From Scenedesmus sp. ARA3 (taxonomy: Eukaryota > Chlorophyta > Chlorophyceae > Sphaeropleales > Scenedesmaceae), in the NCBI GenBank assembly GCA_004335835.1, contig RWJK01000418.1:1-17773 (forward strand): a DNA stretch of 17,773 nt. The letters are read 5' to 3'. How positions within the stretch are numbered: position 1 is the stretch's first letter; each line of letters opens with the position of its first letter. This document shows, in pieces, positions 1-8,983 of this stretch. The notes under the pieces are model-generated. The model did no database searches, was not told where the DNA came from, and worked only from the letters and a program-made list of their open reading frames with translations. Position numbers and translations under genes: made by a program.

Positions 1-128
1 GTGCACCAGCGGCGCTGCGGGCATGCATATTGCATGTTTTGGGTGAGGGTACACAGCACAACACCTTGTGCTTGCTGCACACTGCGAGTCACATGCCAGT
101 GACATGGTAGTGTGTGGCTCTTCTCCAG

Positions 129-168
129 GTGCCTTGCTCATGATGACTGTGTGGCCAGCTTCTGTGTC
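129..168 (+). other. Candidate 40-nt micro-exon of the EYA gene
   Basis: A pyrimidine-rich acceptor (TTCTCCAG, ending at 128) and a consensus donor (GTAAGT at 169-174) bracket 40 nt. Read in phase with the next exon at 214 it encodes CLAHDDCVASFCV, directly ahead of HAVFVWDLDES. The segment is open in that frame. The residues do not match any EYA sequence I recognise, so the support is splice signals and phase only. The alternative is that both signals are chance and the upstream exon lies outside the window. Confidence 0.35.
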
Positions 169-213
169 GTAAGTCACCTGACTGTGCCCTGTCGCTGCTG
201 CCCTCCCCTGCAG

Positions 214-2910
214 CACGCGGTGTTTGTGTGGGACCTGGACGAGAGCCTCATCCTGCTGCACAGCCTTGTGTCGGGGCAGTACGCGGCAGCCTGCGGGGAG
301 GCGGCCGGCGAGGCGCAGCAGCTGGCTGGCCTGGCGCGGCAGATGCAGCGGCTGGTGCTGAGCCTGGCTGACGAGGCGCTCTTCTTCACGCAGGTGCGGG
401 TGGCTAGGGCGAGGGGCTGGGGGGGGGGCTGGCTGGATGGGTCGGGTGGCTGGCTGGGAGGCAGTGATGGCTGGCTGGGCAGCTTGCTGACGGCTGTACC
501 AGGGGCAGTGGCAGGGAAGCATGATGGTAGAAAAGCTGGATCAAGCACCATGTCAGACTGCCGTGTTGCGGTCTGCCTGGAGGTGCAGGCTGTTGTGTGC
601 CTGTGCCTGCAATGACGTCGGCGCTGCCACATCACTGTTGACCTTGCTGCTGCCTCCTGTTCTGCCGCTGCTGCCTGCCCTGCGGCATGGTGCAGCTGGA
701 GGACGTGGACTTGGTGCACGTCAGCGACGTGTGGCGCCTGGCGGCACAGTACGCGCAGCGGCGCAGCAGACAGCAACGGCAGCAACAGCAGCAGCAGCAG
801 CAGGAGCAGCAGAATGGGGTGCAGCATGATGAGGTGCTATTGGAGGCTGATAAGCAGCAACAGGGTGATGAACAGCAGCAGCAGCAACAGCAGCAAGATG
901 CAGCAGCTGATGTTGCTGCTGCTGCTGGTGCTGCTGCTGCTGGCAGTAGCGCAAGCTGCAGCAAAGCCCAGCAGCATCAACAGGAGCAGCAGCAGCAGCA
1001 GCAGGACAACGACAAGAAGCAGGCAGACCAGCAGCAGGACAAAGGCAGCCCAGGCGCTGACAAGCAGCAAGGCGGTGAGCGGCCTGACGCCATGGAAGTG
1101 GACGAGCCCGCAGCGGCTGCAGAGGCCGCGGCAGCAAAGACAGCAGCAGCACCAGAGGCAGCCGCAGCTGATGAAGGCAGTAATGCCGCTGTTGGTGCAA
1201 CCGCTGCTGCTGAAGATACAGCTCAGCGCAGCAGTAAGACAGGCAGTGCTGACACTGCTGCTGACAGTGAGCGCGACAGCACGCCTTCACGAGCCCAGGC
1301 CAACGGCAACTCAGTGGCAGCAGCAGCAGGCGAAGCAGCAGGCGGCAATGGCGTGCTTGGTGCCGGCCCTGCTGCTGGCTGTGTCGTGGCCGGCACCCCT
1401 GGTGGGCCGCCTGAGCCGGAGCTGCTGCTGCGGCCGTACAGGCTGGGGCCCAAGCCCGACGCGCTGAAGGAGCTGTGGCTGCAGATACAGAAGGTGAGGG
1501 GGCGCATCTAGGGGCATGTGGCTGGCAGTGCCCGCCAGCATGCACTTAGGCGCAGCGGGAGCTCCTGTATGCCCGGTGGCCATGCTATGACTCAATGATA
1601 TCCATGTTCGGTGCAAGTTCTTGTTCAATTCAAGCAACCACACTCCCGTCTTCGTCCCAACTGAACTCCTCCCTGCTGCGCTGCCTGTGGTGTGCGCCTA
1701 CCACCTGCCACCCGCCAGGTGTATGACGCCGGCTCCGGCGTGCTGCCGCTGCCCAAGGCGCAGGCGCGGGGCGCTGAGCAGCTGTGGCAGGAGCTGGACG
1801 CGGCCTGCGGCGGCTGGCTGACCGCGGGCCGCGCCCTGCTGGCGGCGCTGTCGTCCAGCCGCGAGCTGCTGGTGACGCACGTGGTGGTGGGCAGCAGCCA
1901 GCTGGTGCCGCTGCTGGTCAAGCTGATGCTGTTCAAGCTGGACGGCGCGTTTGACGTGGCGGACGTGTACTCGGCCTCCTCCGCCGCCAAGCTGGGCTGC
2001 TTCAGGCGCATCGCTGACAAGTATGGGCCCAAGGCGCGGTGAGTGACTGGCCGGCGAGCGGCTGGGCAGCGGGCTGGGGGCAGGGACGCGGTTCCTGGCT
2101 GTGTGCACTGCAGTGACAGCGCTGGTGCATAGGGACGACAGCAGATGCGACTGTTGGGATGCCTGCACAGTGCCGGTGTGCTGTGCAGTGTGGCTGGGCT
2201 GGCTGTAGTGTGCTGCCCGGTGCGATGTGCTACCAACAGGCCGGGTGCAGCTGATGGCCAGCAGGCCCAGCCGCACTTGCGGCACAGGCGGACCTCATCT
2301 GACAGCTGCCTGTTGCTGACGGCTGCTGCTGCACGCCCGGCGCACTTGCAGGTACATCGTGGTGGGTGATGGCCCTGAGGAGGAGGCGTGCGCTGAGATG
2401 ATGGAGTGGCCCTTTGTGCGCATCACGCTGGCCGCACAGGACAAGCTGGCCCCGCAGCAGCAGGCAGCAGCAGTATGCAGCAAGCCCAGCGCGCCAGCAG
2501 CAGCAGCAGCAGCGGCGGCGGCTGGCGGGGAGGCAGGCAAGCGGCTGCGCCTAACCGGCGACGGGCAGGACGAGGATGAAGATGATGGTGATGATGATGA
2601 TGATGATGATGGTGATGATGACGGCGATGAAGTGAGTGGGGAGGCCAAGACGCGTCGCAGCAGCACAGCAGCAGCTGTTGCTGGCGCAGGTGTGGGGGTG
2701 GTGGCTGGCAGCAAGGCCAGCAGCATGGACGGCAGCGCAGGCGGTGCTGCTGAGCAGGAGGCGGAGGGCGAGGGCGGCCAGGCTGCTGCTGCTGGGCAGC
2801 GGCAGGAGGCGCGCTGCCGCGTGCGTGCTGACGCGCTGGGCTCTGCTGGGCGGCCGCTGGTGGAGCTGACCGCTGAGCAGCTGCTGAAGCTGGCACTGTC
2901 GCTGAGCTGA
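214..2910 (+). CDS. EYA: Eyes-absent (EYA) family HAD phosphatase, 5' end incomplete
   Basis: Exons are 214-393, 696-1493, 1719-2038 and 2352-2910 (stop TGA), with intron phases 0, 0 and 2; they give 618 residues from position 214. The match to EYA, a HAD-family aspartate-nucleophile protein phosphatase, rests on motif order. VFVWDLDES (residues 3-11) carries the nucleophile Asp and acid Asp. ELWLQIQKVYDAG spans the exon 2/3 junction. HVVVGSSQLVP (380-390) is motif II. The motif III Lys is in SAAKLGCF (near 417), and VVGDGPEEE (436-444) is the acidic motif IV. Known EYA proteins act on phosphotyrosine, and animal forms are also transcription co-activators; the algal role is unknown. Two features are odd: exon 2 inserts about 230 Q/A-rich residues between motif I and the cap helices, and about 150 residues of A-rich and Asp-rich tail follow the catalytic core. 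An in-frame GTGAGT at 2632 could be an alternative donor. The initiator ATG is not identified and lies upstream. Confidence 0.85.
696..1493 (+). repeat. CAG/GCA/GCT low-complexity insertion within EYA exon 2
   Basis: The exon starts with LEDVDLVHVSDVW and ends with RPYRLGPKPDALKELWLQIQK, which are EYA-like. The sequence between them is almost all Gln and Ala runs with Asp, Lys and Ser. Pure CAG-type tracts lie near 777-806, 865-895 and 982-1003. The frame stays open over 798 nt and the flanking domain pieces remain in phase, so the tract is probably translated. Confidence 0.8.
2569..2634 (+). repeat. GAT/GAC/GAA acidic microsatellite in EYA exon 4
   Basis: A run of GAT codons, broken by GGT, GAA and GAC, encodes an Asp-rich stretch (DEDEDDGDDDDDDDGDDDGDE). 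It is in frame in the EYA tail. Because the repeat is nearly pure, its length probably varies between strains (inference). Confidence 0.8.
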
Positions 2911-3271
2911 AGGGGACGGGGTGCACATGTGGCGTGTGTGCAGCGTGTGGGGTGGGGCAGGCATGTGGCCAGATGGTGTGAGGCTTCTTGGCGCCCCTCA
3001 TCAGTCATGGCATGTGGGCCGTGAGGCGAGCGCAGCAGGCTGTGCAGGTTGGAGGGCCGATTGTTGTGGACACTTGCTACTTGAACCCAACCGCATTTAT
3101 GAACCTTGGAACCCTCTGCTCTGCGCTGTTGGCGTGGCGCGGCTGATTGTGGATGATGATGGCTGTACTTGCGAAGCGGCAGTGCGCTGATGCTCACTGC
3201 TGACACAGGGTGGCTGGATGGTGCGCTGCCTGTCTCAAGAAGCAGCCTGGCACGGTGGCCTGCATCTGGTC

Positions 3272-3276
3272 TGTAA
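3272..3276 (+). terminator. TGTAA polyadenylation motif, candidate EYA 3' end
   Basis: TGTAA is the usual poly(A) signal in green algae. This copy lies about 360 nt after the EYA stop. Later plus-strand copies at 4200-4204 and 4261-4265 are alternatives that would give a 3' UTR of about 1.3 kb. Confidence 0.45.
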
Positions 3277-4264
3277 GCTTTGCATTTGGCTGCGGCTTGT
3301 CCGCGGACATTTCTAGGACATTGAAATCGCGCGCTGCACTGCACGCAGGTGGCGGGGTGCAGCCGCACTGCTTGTGCTTCGCAGCGCGGTTTGTATCGCC
3401 CTGTAGTATGGCTGCGCAGCAATGCATGCATGCAGCGTGGCTTTTTGAATGCCAGCATGCACGGCCGCGGCATCGGCCAGCGCTCTGGCATGCAGCAGGG
3501 TGGCGCCAAGGGGCAGTGTCCGGGTGGCTACTGCCGCACTGCAGCGTTGCCTGGTCAAATCAAGCCTGAAAGTTCTTTGGCTATCAAGCCTAGGTTTGTC
3601 TTTGTCATGTTGATGGCACACTTTTGGGTACTGACGTCCACCCTGGCCTTTTGGGGCAAGTGGGCCTTTTGTGGAGCAGCCTGATGTGTGCTGTGGGTGC
3701 ATGGCCTTGCAAGAAGTACATTTAGACGGCTCTTTGTGAACAGCGTGCGGCATGAACTCGGTGTGCGTCGGCAGACTGGACAGTGCAGTTGCTGCCACTG
3801 TATGGTGCGTTGTCCTTTGGGGCACTTCTGTGTGCACCTGCAGGTGCCCGCTGGCAGCACACAGAGGCGGTTTTCTGGCTCTGTGGTGTGTGATTGTTTG
3901 TGCGTCTCTTTACTGAAGCAGCAGAGGCGCATGTTGGCCGCCATGCTGGCAGGCACTGACACACAACAGAACCTGACTCTAGTGTTGTGATGGCCTTGAA
4001 TGCCATTGTGATTGCTTTTCACTGACCAGACAACTCTATGAAGGCTGGATGATATGATTATATGCACCAGTGTTCGGTAGGAGCCGGCACTGCTGATCAG
4101 TAGGAAGTAGCCAGAGCGCACTGTGGAGGCGAGTGTCAAGACCAGGGTGTGTCCTTCGTGCCATCTGCATACTTGTAGTACGTACTTTTACTACTCATAT
4201 GTAAGGGCCAACTCTGCACACCTGGTAAGTTCATTGAGAACAACTTTCCTTGGACGCGCTTGTA

Positions 4265-4284
4265 ACAGTGATACGTATCACTGT
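4265..4284. repeat. Perfect 20-bp palindrome
   Basis: ACAGTGATACGTATCACTGT equals its own reverse complement over all 20 bases, and the flanking bases do not extend the symmetry. It overlaps the last base of a TGTAA motif and lies in the AT-richer gap between the convergent genes. A smaller 10-bp palindrome, AGTACGTACT, sits at 4177-4186. Confidence 0.9.
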
Positions 4285-4669
4285 ATACATGACCGACACA
4301 GCTGTTAACATGCAACGTTGCGAGATTGGTACCCTGTCATGATTAAACAGACCCGGTCTGTGCAGTGGCACTGCAGTGCAGGCTGCAGAGCACAGCAGGG
4401 ATGTCTGCTGCTGCTGGCCGACGTGGCTCAGCAGCAGATGCGCTTACAGGCCGCCAGCATGCATCAGCTGCGTCACTCAGCGTCAAACCCCCGTGCCATT
4501 GAATCCTTGCATAACCTAGCCTGCCAAATCTCAGTGAGACAGATGGCATCATCATCATGTTACCTATCAAGCCATACAGACAGGGGCTTGCAAACTCTGT
4601 CAGCTAGTTACACGTTTTGCGAGGTGGTTCCCATCCAGCCACATGGCCCATGCATGGGCGCAAGACTCC

Positions 4670-4674
4670 TTACA
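4670..4674 (-). terminator. TGTAA polyadenylation motif, candidate RAP-gene 3' end
   Basis: TTACA on the plus strand reads TGTAA on the minus strand, about 260 nt past the RAP-gene stop at 4933. Further minus-strand copies at 4608-4612 and 4444-4448 are alternatives. Confidence 0.5.
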
Positions 4675-4932
4675 TCAAAGAAGGTGAGCAGCACTGCTGC
4701 ATGGTGCATTGATGCATGTGCAGTATTGGTTGCGAGCCTTGCTGTGAAGGTTGGCACGACATGTGTCACCATGCCTCAACACACCACCATGCACTGCTGA
4801 GAGCGTCTCAACACTGGGTGTTGCGGTGAACCAGCACAGCCATACGCTGCTCTGCTGCTGTCTGCTTGTGTACAGCGGGGCGCGCCCCGGTTTGCGCAAC
4901 CCTAGGCTGCTGCAGCGGCAGCGCCGGCATGC

Positions 4933-7900
4933 CTAGGGCCTGCGCTGCTGGGGTTGTTGTGGCCGCCCTGCTGCTGCCAGCGCCGCGGCCACCTGCTGCT
5001 TGAGGAAGGCTGCGCGCTGCGCCTCGCCCGTGAGCGCGTCCCAGTCGCTGTAGGCCACGTTGAGCACCGCCCAGCCCAGGCCCTGCAGGTGGCGCCGCTT
5101 CATGGCCGTGGCGCCCAGCATCACCCGCCCGCCCTTGCCCGTGCAATTGCGCGCCATGTGGCTGGGCCCGTCCGCCTCTATGGCCAGGCGCAGCCCAGGC
5201 AGGCTGATGTCCACCGCGTAGCCTGCAGCAGCGCAGCAGGGCGTGCCGGCGGGCACAACATTTCAACCATTGCAGGTTCGCTGTCTCGTGGTGTTCACAT
5301 TCGTCTAGATCACTATGCTACAACGCCAGGGAGCCTTCATCACACCACCAGCCCGGTTTGCTCACCATTGCCCAGTTGCCATACATACATGTATAGGCCC
5401 TACCGTGCCTGCATCCACTGAGAGGCCCTCAAGGAGCATCATTTGCGTTCCCTCCCTCACTCTCCCTGCCAAGGGCGGTGCCGCCTGCCGCCCGCCGCCG
5501 CACCTGTGGTGTTGTCCTCCAGCACGTGCATCAGCCGCATCTTGGTGAGGCTGGAGGCGATGCCGCGCTGGTAGGTGCTGTGCACCTTGGACTGCAGTGC
5601 GCCGCTCTGCTGCTTGAAGGCCTTGGCTGCTGCATCCAGCAGCTGGCGTGTCCCTGCAGGCAGCAGCAGGCAACAGTGCAGCAGGACAGTTGCGCGGCGG
5701 GCCAGCACCAAAAAGCAAGCACTGCATGCACACCACGGCCTGCACAGCAGCAGCAGCAGCACCGAATAGCGCAGTGCAAAACAAACCCTACATATCCCGG
5801 GCTGCCAGCCACGATGCAGTTCTGGCTCGGCTGTGGTTGGCTATGCAAGCGACAACGTGCTGTTGCTGTGTCTGCCGCCTGCCCCGCCAGGTCAACGCGC
5901 CGCACCTGCGTCGCAGTACATCTCCGTGGGCCCATAGCTGGCCTCCAGGCTCACCGCCAGCGCGGCCTGGTGCACGCGCACCAGCGACCGCACATCACCC
6001 GCATCAGCCAGGCCGGGCCCCCGCCTGCACACCTCCAGCCACGCCTGCCTGAACAGCGCCCCGTCCACCTGCTGCAGGCACGCCAGCGACCACACCAGCG
6101 CACTCAGCTGGCTGCCAGACAGCTCACACAGGCGGCAGCTGCTGCTGTTGCTGCTGTCACTGGCCGCGTCATCCCGCTGTTGCTGCTTGCCTGCCTTGGC
6201 TGGGCGCTTCTGCTGCAGGCTGCCGCGCTGCGCCGCTGGCAGCTCGCTGCTGGGCCGCACGCACCAGCCCTGCGCGTCCAGCGCAGCCAGCAGCTGCTGC
6301 GGCGTGTGCGACAGCGTGGCAAAGGCCCACAGCGCAGTGATCAGCTCGGGGGCGCTGCATGCCGCGGGCGCCCCTGCAGCCATCAGGCTGGCCTCCAGCT
6401 GGCCCAGCAGCGGGCTCCAGTGGCGGCTGCTGGCCAGCGCCCACAGCACGTCAGACAGCTCAAAGCTGCTCAGCTGCCAGCGGCTCAGCGCAGCAACCTG
6501 CGCACGCAGCAGAACGCGCGGATGCAGCAGGTGTCGCCGCAGTGCTGCTCCAGCAGAACAATATCAGCTGCAGACAGTAGTAACAATAGGACTGCGGGTG
6601 GCCATATGCACAGCTGCCCATGTGCACAGCTGCCACATGCACAGCCCTCATGCCGCCATCCCTCCACACGCCCCCGCGGCCGCCCACCTGCGCCAGTGCG
6701 TCCACCTCAGCAGTGAAGAACAGCGGGCCGCCTATGGCCGCCAGCCCCCACAGCGCAGCCACCCAGGCCTGCTGCCGCAGCGCGTCCTCCTGCCGCGCGC
6801 TGATCAGCGACTGCGCCGCAGCCAGCTGCTCCCTGCTCAGGCTCAGCCCCGCAGCCTGCAGTCCAGCCAGCAGCGGGCCCAGCGAGGGCACAGCGCTGCC
6901 ATTGAGCGCGGCAGCGCTGCTGCTGCTGCTGCTGCCATCAGGCGAGCCCTGGCCGTTGGCGGCAGCCACGCGCGCTGCTGCCAGCAGCTGCTGCTGTGCT
7001 GCTGTTGCTGCCGCGCCCGCCTGCAGCCAGTAGGCCTTGGCGATGGACCAGAGGCGCTGGCTGATGGCGGGGTCCTGGTGGGCGGGGGCGCGCGGTGCAG
7101 CCAGGCGCAGGCACTCCACCAGCCCCAGCACACGCCTGTCACGGGCCTGGGGCAACAGGCACAGCGGCAGGGGCATTGTCACGGGCAGGGTCAGGGGCAG
7201 GGATAGCTGTGCGAAACAACAAGACAGCAGACGGTGTCATGTGGTCTGAAAAAAAATGCACAACGGTTGACTTATGGCAGCTGCCAGCAATCGGTCAGGC
7301 GAGAAGGCAACTTTGAGCACAAAGATGAACACAAGCCACTGCCACAGCCGCTGCAGCAGAATTTGCGCTGTGCGCCTCACCAGGCCCTGCGCCTGCGCCG
7401 CGCCCAGGCCTGCCCGCTTGGCTGCCAGCGCCACACCCTTCAGGGCTGCTGCCGCCTCAGCAGGTGTGGGTGCAGGCACCACGCCCGCCCGCTGCTGGTG
7501 CAGCAGCCAGCAGCCGTTTGCTGCCCAGTCAGGGAAGCAGCGCTCAATGTACGCCAGCAGCTGCTCAGGCTGCTTGAAGCCCAGCAGGCGCCGCTGCACC
7601 TCGCGGCACGCCTTGGCGCGTGCTGCTGCACTGCTGGCCTGGCCCGGCCGCGCACGGCTGCTACTGCTACTGCTCTCTACACTGCCTGCTGCTGCGTTAC
7701 TTACAGCAGCCGAGCCGCTGCTGGTAGCGCTGCCGCCACCCGCCGACTGTGTGTACCAAGAGTCTGCAGTTGAAGTGGCTGCAGCATTGCTGTCACCTGG
7801 TTGCTGCCACAGCAGCGGGTCAAACTCAGACCGCACAGCGAGGCTCCTGTCACTCACCGCAGCATCACCAGCAACCTGCTGCTGCTGCTGCTGCTGCCGC

Positions 7901-7972
7901 TGTGCAGGCGGCTGACTGCCTGTGGCAGCCTGCTGTGGCCGCTTTGCTCGGCTGTCAGCCTTTGCACCCTTG

Positions 7973-8003
<31 letters not shown>

Positions 8004-8442
8004 CGCTGGGCTGCTGCGGCACTGCGCCCCTCTGCAGGAAGAGCTCCCCGTTCCTGCCCAGCACGTCAAAGCCCGCGCCCTGCAGCTCAGCCACCCAGCC
8101 CGGCAGCTTGCCGCTGGCAGGGTTGATCTCGCCTAGCGTGCTGGGCGCTGCCTGCTGCTGGCCACGCGGGCCGGCCTTGCGCTTCTTCCTGCCTGCCGCG
8201 GCCCTGCCTGCTGCTGCCACGTCCAAGCGCTGCGCCTGGTTCCTGTTGGCCAGGTGCGCCGCCACGTCATCCAGGCCAAAGTCGTCATCAGACTCCTCCG
8301 GCAGCCACAGGTGCCCAGAGTTGAGCTGGCGCAGCAGCTCCTCTGCAGAGTGGCAGTGCAGGGGGCGCTTAGGATGAGAGGTCTGGGCAGCAGAAGGGTC
8401 GGCAGCAGCAACAGTGCCTGTCAGAAGCAGCTTCAAACCCAT
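4933..8442 (-). CDS. RAP-domain protein with OPR/FASTK-like helical repeats
   Basis: Exons, in transcript order, are 8442-7333, 7146-6688, 6497-5906, 5653-5504 and 5222-4933 (stop TAG). Phases are 0, 0, 1 and 1, and the product is about 866 residues. The C-terminus (about 772-842) is a RAP domain: YAVDISLPGLRLAIEADGPS, then LGATAMKRRHLQGLGWAVLNVAYSDWDAL, the restriction-endonuclease-like fold of organelle RNA-binding proteins. Before it lie helical repeats with the L-W-A-L-A signature: QRLWSIAKA (about 400), AALWGLAAI (about 500), DVLWALASS (about 540), TALWAFATL (about 578) and ALVWSLACL (about 657). RAP and OPR proteins usually control RNA processing, stability or translation in chloroplasts or mitochondria; that role is inferred here. 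The start is the first ATG in the frame, in good context (GCCATGG). A basic RKKRK patch and polyS/polyQ tracts interrupt the N-terminal third. The first donor (GTGTTC at 7332) is weak; GTGCTC at 7320 would add four residues. Confidence 0.85.
7870..8001 (-). repeat. CAG and AGC/AGT tracts (polyQ and polyS) in RAP-gene exon 1
   Basis: On the coding strand, a CAG run near 7875-7900 encodes Gln and an AGC/AGT run near 7974-8001 encodes Ser. They fall in the disordered linker between the N-terminus and the first helical repeats. Confidence 0.75.
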
Positions 8443-8983
8443 GGCAAGCTGTGCCACCCACCATCTGTGGCCTCTGGAGCCGGCTCTGCATCTCGACTTT
8501 TGCTGCGTGGGCAAATAAGCTGCTTGCTGCGAAGTTGTGTGGGCCTGATTGCCAATGTGCACTGCCGGCCAGATGCTGCTGCTGCTGCTGGTGCCAGCAG
8601 GGACCTTTGAAGGTGGGCTAGCATGGCGCAGTGCACTGTTATATGACTTGTGGTCGATTTTAAGCTGTTTCTACGGTTGAAAAGTGTCACAAATGCATGC
8701 GCCACATGGTTCGCTGCTCACGGCACGCAACCAGTGTGCTTAGCAGTGCTGCAGATATCTGCTTTGGTTGTCTAAACACTTTACTTTAAATAATCGTGGT
8801 CCGTTAAGCCTGTTGCAAGGTGTTGTTCACATGCAGAGTTCATGGCGGGCAACAGCATAACATAGGGTTGTGTATTGTTGTGTGCGTGTCGTCCATGATC
8901 AAGCTCACACGCACTCGTGAATGTATATGAAAGACAAAGGCACGTGGGGAACCCAACTGCGGTCGAAACAAACAGCGACCACC
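8443..8983. promoter_or_regulatory. Divergent promoter region between the RAP gene and the TMEM19-like gene
   Basis: The start codons of two divergent genes are 541 bp apart, and nothing between them looks coding. Weak TATA-like sequences occur for each direction: TATAA on the minus strand at 8639-8643, about 200 nt before the RAP-gene ATG, and TTTAAATAA on the plus strand near 8785-8793, about 190 nt before the other ATG. Neither is proven. The AT content rises around 8640-8930, as expected for a promoter. Confidence 0.5.

Larger units (their letters stand above)
2911..4932. other. Convergent intergenic region holding the two 3' UTRs
   Basis: No reading frame here shows protein-family motifs, coding-like composition or paired splice sites that I can support. 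The left part should be the EYA 3' UTR (+) and the right part the 3' UTR of the RAP gene (-). From about 4000 to 4310 the sequence is visibly more AT-rich than the genes and contains a 20-bp palindrome. A non-coding RNA cannot be excluded from sequence alone. Confidence 0.6.

Noticed and set aside
721..1545. 274-codon minus-strand open frame opposite EYA exon 2
   Set aside because: It consists of CTG-repeat antisense reading as Leu/Cys/Gln/His. The plus frame is continuous with EYA motifs.
2295..3509. 404-codon minus-strand open frame opposite the EYA 3' end
   Set aside because: It is the antisense of CAG/GAT-repeat exon sequence plus UTR. It gives Ser/Pro/Ala-rich text with no family motif, while the plus strand carries conserved EYA motifs.
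3313..4139. Overlapping 170-190 codon minus-strand open frames in the intergenic region
   Set aside because: The Cys/His/Thr-rich translation has no motif, and no splice or start context supports it. The length fits chance in DNA with few stops.
5478..6716. 412-codon plus-strand open frame opposite RAP-gene exons 3 and 4
   Set aside because: It is a shadow of GC-rich coding sequence. It crosses the minus-strand introns without splice signals of its own and has a Gln/Arg/Ala/His-rich composition typical of antisense frames.
6148..7206. 352-codon plus-strand open frame
   Set aside because: It is antisense to the helical-repeat exons of the RAP gene. The minus strand has the L-W-A-L-A repeats, and this frame has no recognisable motif.
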